Positions 26,148 through 36,484 of a stretch of DNA of 64,000 nt are shown here, piece after piece. The notes beneath the pieces are model-generated. The model ran no database searches. It was not told where the DNA came from and saw nothing but the letters and a program-made list of their open reading frames with translations. The DNA comes from Siphonodentalium dalli (lineage: Eukaryota; Mollusca; Scaphopoda; Gadilida; Siphonodentaliidae): positions 255,109,863-255,173,862 of the forward strand of contig CP136064.1 in the NCBI GenBank assembly GCA_032622095.1, in the 5' to 3' direction. Made by a program: the position numbers and the translations under genes. Position 1 is the first letter of the stretch; each line of letters opens with the position of its first letter.

Positions 26148-27020
26148 GACTTGAGATGTTAAAAATTATAACTGCTATGGGATGGTATATTCTCGTGAAA
26201 TATACGGATAGTTATAGTCTGTCCACAATGAAGTGCGAAGTTTTAAATCAATGCCGATCTGTAATTTGCCAAGTGTTAAGTCTTGGTTTATCAGTTTGTC
26301 GGGTCAGTGATTTCAACGGCCAGTACTATAAGTGACGGTTATATCTACGTGCAGCGGATATATTTATTTATGAAATAATTATGCGCGAATGGCAATCACT
26401 CACACAACTGATAACACATGTCTTGATTACGCCTTATTATAAAATTAGTAACATGCTAAAAACGAGCCCAAATCACCAGAATGGGACAAAGGCGAATATG
26501 TTTTATTTGAAGTTCTATCATGCTCGGGAACGCTCTAGAAAGATCACTGAAATGTCACTATATATGTGTATCAGGAATCAAGCATTAAATATAATTTAGA
26601 AACATATCAAAATAGCATAACAGGTAATGCTGTCAAGACACGTTATGTCATTACAAACGTTTATACCGATTGTACTGACTGTCCAACCGATTGTACTGAC
26701 TGTCCAAGATCGCGAACTTTTCCACAGCTTGTGCGAATTTTGTATACATTTTTGGTTCAAAGCGACTTAATCGGACAGGTGCGCAACACACTGTGCCATC
26801 AGAAGTAGGCCAGTCATGCAGCCAATTCTATTTTAAAGAGCGCGGATTTGGGAAAGCTGCATTGTGTGAGAACGTAACATGATTCGCGTACATCTATATG
26901 CATTTCGGTATGTTGCTTTCCCGAGTAATGGTGCCTTTTCTGTGTACATAAATAGCACCAAACTGAACATACGCCTTCTCACCAGCAAAATGATAAATAG
27001 CCGATGTGTTGAAACGGTAG
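26148..27020. other. Non-array sequence, no gene recognised
   Basis: Open frames here are under about 110 codons and have no domain I recognise. The one local structure is a perfect 21-bp tandem duplication of CCGATTGTACTGACTGTCCAA (starts at 26666 and 26687). No promoter, splice pair or RNA gene could be supported. Confidence 0.5.
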
Positions 27021-27024
27021 TATA

Positions 27025-27529
27025 CCCAGGGGGGGGGGGTCGGACAAAAATTTCAGGCACGTATGGCATTTTTTCCCTTTCGATCATTTTTTGTACCCAC
27101 CCACCCCCTTCGCCAAATGTTTTTCCGTTTTCGGCAGTTTTTTCCGACCATTTTTTGACACCCACCCCCCCCTTTTAACACTAAAACAGAGATTTGCGGG
27201 GGGGAATTCACTGTATACAGCTGTATATGAATTTCTGTGCATACTATTTATCATGGATGTTGACATGGACATGTAAATAGGAATGAGTCCTTTTGAGGTC
27301 ATTCGGCCAAAAAAACATGGCTGCCAGCGGCCATCTTGGATTTAAAAATTTGCAACAAAATACAACACGATAACTGCCTGCAGTCAGTTTACAGTTTACA
27401 GTTGCCAAAACACTAAAAAACAAGCAGGAAATTATTTTTTTTAGTTGCGGAAAAAAATTGCTTGTTGGTGGATTTGATCACCCACCCACCCCGGCATACG
27501 TGCCGGAATTTTTGTTTTCACCCCCCTGG
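27025..27529. mobile_element. Non-autonomous inverted-repeat element, 505 bp, G/C-tract ends
   Basis: The left end CCCAGG plus a G11 run (27029-27039) and the right end CACCCCCCTGG are inverted. The similarity extends inward for about 45 bp, through AAAATTTCAGGCACGTATG at the left and CATACGTGCCGGAATTTTT at the right. TATA lies immediately outside both ends (27021-27024 and 27530-27533), so the target duplication is TATA or TA. The interior contains several CCCACCC runs, two related TTTTCCGTTTTCGGCAG-type stretches, and no transposase. I do not assign a superfamily. The open frames crossing it have no recognisable domain. Confidence 0.65.
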
Positions 27530-27533
27530 TATA

Positions 27534-28576
27534 CCATAAACAAATATAGCATGTCGAGCTTGTAAAATAGACGGATATTTTTTAGAATATACGGATATGA
27601 ATGCGCGTATTTTACCATTTAATATATTATTGCAAGTCTTCACAGTCATGCATAAGTTCATAATACCAAGTTAACAATCGTTATTCACACAAAAACATAC
27701 TTATATATGTCGTTCAATGTAATTATGCTACATTGATCGACCACCCATTTCGGAACAGCGAAATAGCGTATGGTATGATGACATTAAACTCTCTTTGCTC
27801 GCTTACCTATATCGCGATGTTCCCAACAGTTTAAGGTGCCGTATTTTAACAAATAGATTGTCATGAAATGGTAGCATTCTGGAAATGATATATACATGGC
27901 AGCTTATACCTACACATTCCATATGCAATTCGCTTAATTTTGGTGTGATTCATATTCTTGTATACCCGCAGGTGGTGAATTAGTCGGCGCTTTAAGGCAT
28001 TTATTGTATATTTTCCGAGTAGCGAACGAATGTACGACGTCGACGTTGTCGCCTATTCGTAAGTTATAAGACTTTACATTACGTCTCGTCCAATTAATGC
28101 GAAATATGCAATCGGCGGTCTTAACAGTCGGACAATAAAGTCATATATTTTCACTCGTGACACATACAGATGATAAAGAGACAATTTTTAAATGGTCAGA
28201 TCTGAATTCAACAAAATTATGCACTATGTCAGATGGTAAACCAATACCAAACCGCAAAGTGTCACGTTCCGAAATTATGATACCAAAATTAGCGACTAAG
28301 GGGTGGCAAGGTTGGGGCGTCGGACGGGATACGCTGACTCCCATTCATTCAATTCGAATATATCATATATTAAAATGGTTTACGGGCGCGTGAACGGATA
28401 GAAAATAGTTTCAATTGAATTGAGAACTGCAAGCGAAAGTCCGCGCATAAGACGGATTGTGCTTTATGAAAACGTGGTCCATGGTGAGAAGTGTTATAAC
28501 AATATACGACGGACACCACAGTTCTGTTAATTCTCAAATGTCAAAGTCGAGAATTATTTTTGTAAAAAATGGGGGT
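27534..28576. other. Non-array sequence, no gene recognised
   Basis: This stretch is mixed in composition and without long inverted or direct repeats. The open frames at 28141-28344 (minus, 67 codons) and 28157-28393 (plus, 78 codons) overlap each other. They resemble no family I know and lack convincing splice sites. I see nothing that can be called. Confidence 0.5.
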
Positions 28577-28829
28577 TTTAAAAAAAGTGAAAACAAAACG
28601 AACTACTATTCTAAAACTAATGAATTTCGACCGTTTTTGGACTCAAAATATGTCATTTTTAAGCCGCATCGTGATAAAACCGCATAATCACGGCCGGTCG
28701 GCAAGACAGACAGCCGACTTTGTTTTGAGTGATTACCCATTAGCCAATACAACACTTAATACAGTGCGCCAACATGAATGGATGTTGAAATATATCGCCA
28801 GTGGTCATTTGTGTAATTTTTGACATTGT
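28577..28829 (+). repeat. Left flank of the array C locus, sharing a motif with other left flanks
   Basis: AAAAAGTGAAAACAAAA near 28583, and a downstream CCGTTTTTGGACTC, match the left flanks of array D (from about 36374) and array F (from about 49268). In those loci AAAAAGTGAAAACAAAA is followed by GAACGACTTTTCT and CCGTTTTGGACTC. The array begins about 248 bp further on here and about 110 bp further on in the other two. This is the only sign that the C locus and the D and F loci share an outer left border. Confidence 0.6.
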
Positions 28830-31800
28830 AAAAATGTCCTGGTTTGGTCTTCTGTCTATGTTTAAGACGCTCACATAGAGCAAATCCAGCTGTTGCGCTT
28901 CGTCTAGGAGAAGATCGGGACACAAGCACTTTCTACACATGGACTTTATTAGTACATTTTTCGATGTGTTATAACTTGGTCATTTCTCACCCGATTTACA
29001 AAATTCTTTCACGAGTAGCATCAGTACATCGTATAGATACCCGACAGTAAAAATGGTTGGAATCGGTGACAAGAAAAAAATTGACAAATTTTGCACCCCT
29101 CCCCGGGTCAACAAATTGTTTTCGGACCTTGGTGAAAATTTCCCCGATTCGTGCCCTTTCCTTAGTTTACACGATTACGAGAACCGAATTCAGCTGCTTG
29201 ACTTCTTACAGGAGAAAATCTGCGCACAAACTTTTTCCAAAATTTTGGTTTAAGGGCCATAACTCTGGTAAGCAAGTTAGGGCACAAACCTAAATGCTCC
29301 ATTACCATGCATCTTGGCATGGTGCATATACCTACCAAATTTCAATGCTTTAACTTTTAAACTTTCTGAGATATAAGGGTTTCAAAATATATTAAGAATA
29401 ATAAATAATAATAATAGTGAAAAATAAAAAATTGAATAACAATATACTTCCATATTAAAATATGTAAGTATAATAAGGGAATCGCTCGGAATTGATTGGA
29501 ATGTCGATAGTATGGTTTATTGACATTTCTGTGTTCAGTTGGAAAGTTCTGGTGTGACCCCCACCCATGCCTCGAAATTTGATGACGCGGGTAGAAAAGT
29601 CGCCATATATCGGCCAATTTTCGAGATATCGAGCTAATATTTGCGCCATTGTGTTCGTATTTTATGCCCCTATAATATTTACTAGGGTTTTGGTGAGGTA
29701 TTGCGCCGATATTTTACTATGTAGGCCAATATGTATGTTTCTGGTTCATACTTTTTTGAATATCTCCGGACTCATTCGACATAATGCAGCAAATGAATAA
29801 TCGTTTAAAAGAGCTAAAAATTCCCCATCGAATGATACCAAACACGTCACGATTGGTTGAAGAAATATAAATTCATAGTGCTTTCCCTGTAAACTTGAAA
29901 AAAGGAAAGGGCCACCATTTCTACATTTGTCAACCGATTCACAAAATTCACGCACGATAATACTTAGTACATCCTACAGATACTTCACAACCATTTTGGT
30001 TAAAATCGGCGACAAAAAAAAAATTGACATATTTTGCCCCTCCCTTAGCCCAGGAAAAATTGAGCGGACCTTTTTAAAAATGTCCTGGTTTGGTCTTCTG
30101 TCTATGTTTAAGACGCTCACATAGAGCAAATCCAGCTGTTGCGCTTCGTCTAGGAGAAGATCGGGACACAAGCACTTTCTACACATGGACTTTATTAGTA
30201 CATTTTTCGATGTGTTATAACTTGGTCATTTCTCACCCGATTTACAAAATTCTTTCACGAGTAGCATCAGTACATCGTATAGATACCCGACAGTAAAAAT
30301 GGTTGGAATCGGTGACAAGAAAAAAATTGACAAATTTTGCACCCCTCCCCGGGTCAACAAATTGTTTTCGGACCTTGGTGAAAATTTCCCCGATTCGTGC
30401 CCTTTCCTTAGTTTACACGATTACGAGAACCGAATTCAGCTGCTTGACTTCTTACAGGAGAAAATCTGCGCACAAACTTTTTCCAAAATTTTGGTTTAAG
30501 GGCCATAACTCTGGTAAGCAAGTTAGGGCACAAACCTAAATGCTCCATTACCATGCATCTTGGCATGGTGCATATACCTACCAAATTTCAATGCTTTAAC
30601 TTTTAAACTTTCTGAGATATAAGGGTTTCAAAATATATTAAGAATAATAAATAATAATAATAGTGAAAAATAAAAAATTGAATAACAATATACTTCCATA
30701 TTAAAATATGTAAGTATAATAAGGGAATCGCTCGGAATTGATTGGAATGTCGATAGTATGGTTTATTGACATTTCTGTGTTCAGTTGGAAAGTTCTGGTG
30801 TGACCCCCACCCATGCCTCGAAATTTGATGACGCGGGTAGAAAAGTCGCCATATATCGGCCAATTTTCGAGATATCGAGCTAATATTTGCGCCATTGTGT
30901 TCGTATTTTATGCCCCTATAATATTTACTAGGGTTTTGGTGAGGTATTGCGCCGATATTTTACTATGTAGGCCAATATGTATGTTTCTGGTTCATACTTT
31001 TTTGAATATCTCCGGACTCATTCGACATAATGCAGCAAATGAATAATCGTTTAAAAGAGCTAAAAATTCCCCATCGAATGATACCAAACACGTCACGATT
31101 GGTTGAAGAAATATAAATTCATAGTGCTTTCCCTGTAAACTTGAAAAAAGGAAAGGGCCACCATTTCTACATTTGTCAACCGATTCACAAAATTCACGCA
31201 CGATAATACTTAGTACATCCTACAGATACTTCACAACCATTTTGGTTAAAATCGGCGACAAAAAAAAAATTGACATATTTTGCCCCTCCCTTAGCCCAGG
31301 AAAAATTGAGCGGACCTTTTTAAAAATGTCCTGGTTTGGTCTTCTGTCTATGTTTAAGACGCTCACATAGAGCAAATCCAGCTGTTGCGCTTCGTCTAGG
31401 AGAAGATCGGGACACAAGCACTTTCTACACATGGACTTTATTAGTACATTTTTCGATGTGTTATAACTTGGTCATTTCTCACCCGATTTACAAAATTCTT
31501 TCACGAGTAGCATCAGTACATCGTATAGATACCCGACAGTAAAAATGGTTGGAATCGGTGACAAGAAAAAAATTGACAAATTTTGCACCCCTCCCCGGGT
31601 CAACAAATTGTTTTCGGACCTTGGTGAAAATTTCCCCGATTCGTGCCCTTTCCTTAGTTTACACGATTACGAGAACCGAATTCAGCTGCTTGACTTCTTA
31701 CAGGAGAAAATCTGCGCACAAACTTTTTCCAAAATTTTGGTTTAAGGGCCATAACTCTGGTAAGCAAGTTAGGGCACAAACCTAAATGCTCCATTACCAT

Positions 31801-31964
31801 GCATCTTGGCATGGTGCATATACCTACCAAATTTCAATGCTTTAACTTTTAAACTTTCTGAGATATAAGGGTTTCAAAATATATTAAGAATAATAAATAA
31901 TAATAATAGTGAAAAATAAAAAATTGAATAACAATATACTTCCATATTAAAATATGTAAGTATA
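28830..31964 (+). repeat. Tandem array C, family I, 1246-bp unit, about 2.5 copies
   Basis: AAAAATGTCCTGGTTTGG recurs at 28830, 30076 and 31322. Hairpins are at 29443-29472, 30689-30718 and 31935-31964. The unit is a diverged relative of the 1399-bp unit of array A: both have GTCGATAGTATGGTTTATTG and the ACATTTSTCAACCGATTC modules. It is about 150 bp shorter, and its microsatellite is interrupted (AATAATAAATAATAATAAT). All three hairpins share one arm mutation, GTAAGT instead of GGAAGT, so the stem has a mismatch. The array stops exactly at the third hairpin and switches to a B-type unit. No gene is called inside it. Confidence 0.95.
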
Positions 31965-31980
31965 ATAATAATAATAATAA

Positions 31981-33710
31981 TGAAAAATAATCGAAAAAGG
32001 GCCATAACTCTGTCAAAAGATATTGGACCAACATCTGGATACCATTATTTTTAGTAGACCTTAGATGCCTATATTCGCTAGAGATTTCGCGGTCCTCCTC
32101 CCATTAGTTTCTGAGTATTTTCAATTAAACAGAAAACGGCCGCAGTAGAAAAACAATATACTTCCTTGGTTACACCATGGAAGTATAATAATAGGGAAAA
32201 TCATGAGTGGAAAGAATCCCAGTTTAGGGACGTAAAATGTGAAGTATGGTGAGTATATGTTGTCAAGACATGTGTAGGTTTATCTCAAGTGTTTGGACGT
32301 GACCCCACCCCTGCCTCGAAATTGGGTGACGGGATTGGGAAAACATCAACCCTGGCACAAAATGCGAAGTTTGAGGGCCCGTAACTCCGTTAGTTTCCAA
32401 CGGATTTTAAAATTATTTTCAGTTTTGCGATCTGCCGCTAACATAGATTGTATAGTGTAAATTTCATCTGATTTGGAGACGGATAACACTTTGATTATTG
32501 GAAAGCATATGGGCCCAAATATAAAATTGGACGGCCAAAATCTCCGCCATTTCCCAACGTATTTACGATCTGTTTTCAGCTTCGAGATCGGCTGATGTTG
32601 CAGATGTTATATTCTAAGTTTCATCTGATTCGGAAAAGAATTAAAAATTGGTACCACTGACCACCCCTCCCCAGACCCACAATACTGAACCGACACTTGC
32701 AAAATTTGGCCCACCGCGTGCCGTCTTCAGTCCGTACGCATTTTCGTATCAGATGACATCCTATGTTCGATCTCTTCGGAGGAGATGTGTTATCAAGCAC
32801 ATGGGCCCAAAATTGCAAAGTTTGAGGGCCCGCGATTCTTTTAGTTTTCGATGGATTTTCGAAATTCTTCCAGCTTCTAGATCGGCTGATGTTGCAGATG
32901 TTATATTCCAAGTTTCATCTGATTCCGAGAATAATTAAAAATTGGTACCACGGACCACCCCTCCCCAGACCCACAATAATGAACCGACACTGGCAAAATT
33001 TGGCCAGTCGCGTGCCCTCTTCAGTCCGCACATATTGGCGTATCAGATGACATCCTATATTCGATATCTTCGGAGGAGATGTGGTCACAAGCACATGGGC
33101 CCAAAATTGCAAAGTTTGAGGGCCCGTAACTCTTGCATGTCTTCTCTGATTTCAAAAATCCTTTCTAGTATGGATTTGTTTTCGTTCAGGGAATCAACAT
33201 ACTTAAATAGAGGAATGTCAATCAAAACCTTTTTTTTTCGAAAATTTTGCCCCCACCCCAGCGTCAAAATATATGGCCGACCCTGTTCAATTTTCTTTTT
33301 CAGACTAAACTGACAACTGTCAACACGACTATGAAATCCAAATGCAGTTATCTCTAATGATACGAGAGTACAGCATAGTAAATCAAATAGAGGTTTGCCT
33401 ATTTATGGGCGGTAACTCCTCAGGAAAAGCGCGGACACAAGTTTTGATGCCCGTGGGCAGCAGGGCATATCGAGGTGTGCATACGGTCCAATTTTCGATG
33501 CTCTGCTGCTTATAATTTCCGAGATAATAAAATGACATTTTTTCAGATAAAGGGAGATAACTCCTCGGAGAAAACGCGGAAAATATTCTTTATGCGACGA
33601 TGGCATACAACTCTTTGACCCAAAGATACGTACCAATATTTAGTGTGCTACTCCTGGTACTTTTCGAGTAATAAGGGTTGCAAAAGTGTCCAGTATAATA
33701 ATAATAATAA
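31981..33710 (+). repeat. Single B-type unit fused to array C (1730 bp)
   Basis: From TGAAAAATAATCG to a 16-bp terminal TAA tract, this is one complete array B unit. It appeared identical to the last unit of array B (23391-25120) in all stretches compared, and it has the same 1730-bp length. It joins array C through a 16-bp ATA tract at 31965-31980. It ends in CTAGA at 33711-33715, as array B does. Complete identity 6 kb away from array B, with unrelated outer flanks, implies recent transfer or conversion. Confidence 0.93.
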
Positions 33711-33720
33711 CTAGAGGTCA

Positions 33721-33734
33721 GATTCCATGGAATC
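33721..33734. repeat. 14-bp perfect palindrome at the right border
   Basis: GATTCCATGGAATC is its own reverse complement. It starts ten bases after the CTAGA border and is followed by ATATACTTCCATGG, which is half of the array hairpin. An identical arrangement follows array E, starting near 46919. Confidence 0.85.
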
Positions 33735-33771
33735 AGATATACTTCCATGGTATTCCATCCCATCCCATCCC

Positions 33772-34031
33772 GACCTGACCTTGGTCTTCAAAATGGTCAA
33801 TCGAAGGTCAAATCGGGTAAAACAGACGGATTTCCACGAAATTTGATACCTAGGGCTACTTTTGTCCGGGGAGTCTTTTGGGCGGATCAAGTCGTGACCC
33901 CGACCTGACATTGACCTTCGAAATGGTCAGTTCAAGGTCCAAATCGAGTAAAACGATTGGATTTCGACGAAATTTTATACCTAGGAAAACTTTTGTCCGG
34001 GGAGTGTTTTGGACAGGTCAAATCGTGACAA
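33772..34031. repeat. 130-bp tandem duplication with AGGTCA-like words
   Basis: GACCTGAC recurs at 33772 and 33902. Both copies carry AATGGTCA, an AAGGTC word, CGAAATTT, ATACCTAGG and CTTTTGTCCGGGGAGT. The copies are clearly diverged. The S2 counterpart (from about 46977) has one TCAAGGTCA, which is the extended nuclear-receptor half-site consensus. No regulatory role can be inferred from this alone. Confidence 0.75.
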
Positions 34032-34908
34032 TAGGTTACTTTTACAGTAGAGCGGACATACCTATATAGTATATCGGTGAGCATATTCATGCATTTGCCT
34101 TGCTTCTTGCTAAGTCCGTTTGAATTTGCGTCATGAAGAGAGGGTTTGAATTTGAGTAATATATATCACCCGTCACAACGTTATACGCTACCAGGGTTAA
34201 ACCGTTCAATATAAGTTATTAAAAAGTGTACTAATCTTGCGTATATATACTACTTATCACATCCACTCATCGAAAAGTTTTTATCTCAATATATGATTTT
34301 CGGAGTAATTTTGCCCATTTGATCTTCGGTGGAATTTTCCAAATCTGAACCCACCCGACACAAACACTCCCTTGAGAAGGTTGCGTTTATATTAGAGAGG
34401 TCAAATTTTAGAGTCATACCTACAGTATACCGGCTTATGTACCACCGCATTAAACTCGCTCCTACATCGGCCCGTTTGGATTTGGGGCTAAAAATCGGCT
34501 AGTGATAGACTACAGAAGTATACATATTTATGATATATAGCGTTGTCACGAGTAAACCGTTCCATCTGAAAATTAGAAAATTGCGCTCTAGATGCGCGTG
34601 AACACTAGCTATCAGATATACTCGTCAAAAAAAATTACCTCGATGTTTGAATTTGAAGTATAGCGGTCAAGATTTGGGGGGGCGTGAATAGAATATCCAA
34701 ATGTACCTGCTACGGCATTACCTTGATCTTTAATTAGCCCTTTTGGATTTGGTGGGAAGAATAGGTGCATTTTCCTGTTCCCCGTATAGCGGAAAGGGGT
34801 ATATATATATAGTCACGCATTTCAATCAGTTTGGATATACAGTTTAAATATACACAGTTATATGCCTATATATTTAATACTAATATATTGTCTTATAAAT
34901 TAACAACG

Positions 34909-34988
34909 CAGTGCGTAGTCCAGTGGTGAGAGCGTCAAACCCTCAGTTTGTGTTTTATTGCGACGTGAGTTCGAATCCCGTCAAATTA
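34909..34988 (+). repeat. tRNA-like repeat copy 1 (SINE head or tRNA pseudogene)
   Basis: TAGTCCAGTGG at 34916 matches the Pol III A box, and GTTCGAATCC at 34969 matches the B box. The 53-nt spacing is longer than in most tRNAs and fits a class II tRNA with a long variable arm. A CAAAC...GTTTG-like arm occupies the anticodon position. The two acceptor strands do not pair, and T runs follow within about 10 bases, so I do not call a working tRNA. This is best read as a tRNA-derived SINE head or a tRNA pseudogene. Confidence 0.6.
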
Positions 34989-35179
34989 TCTTTTTTTATT
35001 TTTTATTTTTAACATGTTTTGGTGTATTTTAATCATCAAATACGAATAATACCAAACTAAAGATAATGTAAAGATGCTTTTTATATTCGATTTCAATCAA
35101 TTTGAATATAAAGTTTAAATATACACAGTTATATGCCTATATACTTAATACTAATATATTTTCTTATAAATTAACAGCG

Positions 35180-35259
35180 CAGTGGGTAGCCCAGTGGTAA
35201 GAGCGTCAAACCTTCAGTTTGTGTTTTATTGCGACGTGAGTTCGAATCCCGTCAAATTA
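35180..35259 (+). repeat. tRNA-like repeat copy 2
   Basis: This is a second copy exactly 271 bp downstream, with A box TAGCCCAGTGG at 35187 and B box GTTCGAATCC at 35240. The duplicated unit includes the AT-rich leader (TATACACAGTTATATGCC) and the trailer ending AAAGATAATGTAAA. As in copy 1, the acceptor strands do not pair. Confidence 0.6.
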
Positions 35260-35574
35260 TCTTTTTGTATTTTTTATTTTTAACATGTTTTGGTGTATTT
35301 TAATCATCAAATACGAATAATACCAAACTAAAGATAATGTAAAATGTGTTATTGAATCGGATATAAAACAATAAACACGTGGGTCGGTTTTCGCATATAT
35401 AACATGAAGCGCGCTTAATGAACGTTCGGTCCGAAGAATATAATGAGTGATTAACAACAACACACAAATAGTTTGAACGTAATCGAACAGAAAAGAGCGT
35501 TCTCTATAAGTAGATTCCTTTATGGTAGGAATAATGAGCGGTTGTTTCCCGTTTGCTTTTTTGACAAGACTTAA

Positions 35575-35808
35575 ATGACGGAGTACGAAACTATCAGTGG
35601 TGTTTTAGTTTGCGAAAGTATAAAAGGAGTCATTTCCAATTCGGCAGACATATACTCACGGAAAGAATTGAATGTCTATCAGCAGTATACTACGGTTTAT
35701 AACAATATACAAATTGATCTTACGAAACTGATGATGTTTGCATGTTTCTATGTGTTTATCGTTGTTATCGCAAACGGAATAATTGGCTATACGTCGTCAT
35801 TACGTTAG
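35575..35808 (+). other. Short open frame with one hydrophobic segment, doubtful gene
   Basis: This is a 77-codon frame whose C-terminal part is a credible membrane segment of about 20 hydrophobic residues (LMMFACFYVFIVVIANGIIG), followed by YTSSLR and a stop. A TATAAAAGG sequence lies inside it at 35619, which argues against the upstream start being used. S2 keeps only the last 36 codons (48593-48701) with one synonymous difference. I recognise no family. It may be chance, or an exon fragment. Confidence 0.15.
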
Positions 35809-36484
35809 TAGAAATATACACCGTATAACGAAGGCTTGTTTGACCAAATTAATGTAATGTTTGTATTTTGTTTGGTTGTATATGATATGCAATGCGTTGA
35901 AGATGCGAAAGAAAATACAAAAGTGAAATGCACTCACGCAGATAGCTCATGACACACTATACACGATAAAATGATAATTTGCCACACACCATGGGCTACA
36001 CAATTTACGAATAGGTGGGTTTATATTAAAATCCAAGTTATTTGCTTTATAACGGCTCCGATATGAACTCATACCAATATACCACTCTGAAAATGATTGT
36101 TGGAATTCGATGGGCGTTCTATCGGTTCTCAGGTAGAGGATTGAGACTGGCCCGCGGTAAGACGGGTGTATTCGAATCGGAGGTAGGTTCCATCCCAGGG
36201 GGGATGGGGTAGCCGGAGGAAGGAGAGAGGGGAGTGACAAATTTTTGGCGTATATATAGATAATATATATTATATATATAAGCGGAATTATTTTGAAGAG
36301 CTCTTTTCACTTGACTGAGAAAAAATAATGTTCTAAGTCCAAAAGATTTTGTTGAAATATTGGAGCCTTTTTCAAAAAGTGAAAACAAAATGAACGACTT
36401 TTCTGGGACAGGTCGATTTGGATCCGTTTTGGACTCTGGATTTCCCAAAAGTCATCTCCGTTTCGCGTGTAGCATAATATGAAT
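35701..36484 (+). repeat. Left flank of the array D locus
   Basis: It matches 48593-49377 before array F. The content includes an AT-rich TATATATA palindromic stretch near 36250, AAAAAGTGAAAACAAAA near 36374, and the junction at CTTCGGAGGAGATG where array sequence begins in mid-unit. A 97-codon minus-strand frame (35947-36240) is conserved in length in S2 (48839-49132). Its differences are nearly all amino-acid changing, so it is not treated as a gene. Confidence 0.8.

Larger units (their letters stand above)
33711..36484 (+). repeat. Spacer S1 between array loci (duplicated as S2)
   Basis: S1 contains, in order: CTAGA; the palindrome GATTCCATGGAATC (33721-33734); an (ATCCC)3 tract; a 130-bp tandem pair; an AT-rich stretch without features (about 34035-34820); two 271-bp copies of a tRNA-like repeat; a 357-bp segment unique to S1 (about 35344-35700); and a left flank of about 780 bp leading into array D. 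S2 (46910-49377) matches it with roughly 2-4% differences by eye but lacks the 357-bp part. The array loci are therefore embedded in a larger duplication with a period of about 13.2 kb (33711 to 46910). Confidence 0.9.

Noticed and set aside
27300..27345. YY1-like GGCCATCTTGG near a short ATGGC...GCCAT stem
   Set aside because: It is a short motif inside an inverted-repeat element, with no promoter or gene next to it.
34909..35259. Functional tRNA genes
   Set aside because: The A and B boxes are good, but the acceptor strands do not pair and the anticodon arm is irregular, so they are listed as tRNA-like repeats.
36120..36190. Possible further tRNA-like sequence (TATTCGAATCGG with an upstream TAGAGG)
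   Set aside because: The B-box match is partial, the A box is poor, and no cloverleaf could be drawn.
35947..36240. 97-codon minus-strand frame with a same-length copy in S2 (48839-49132)
   Set aside because: Nearly all differences between the two copies change the amino acid, the opposite of purifying selection. The frame is preserved because the duplication is recent.
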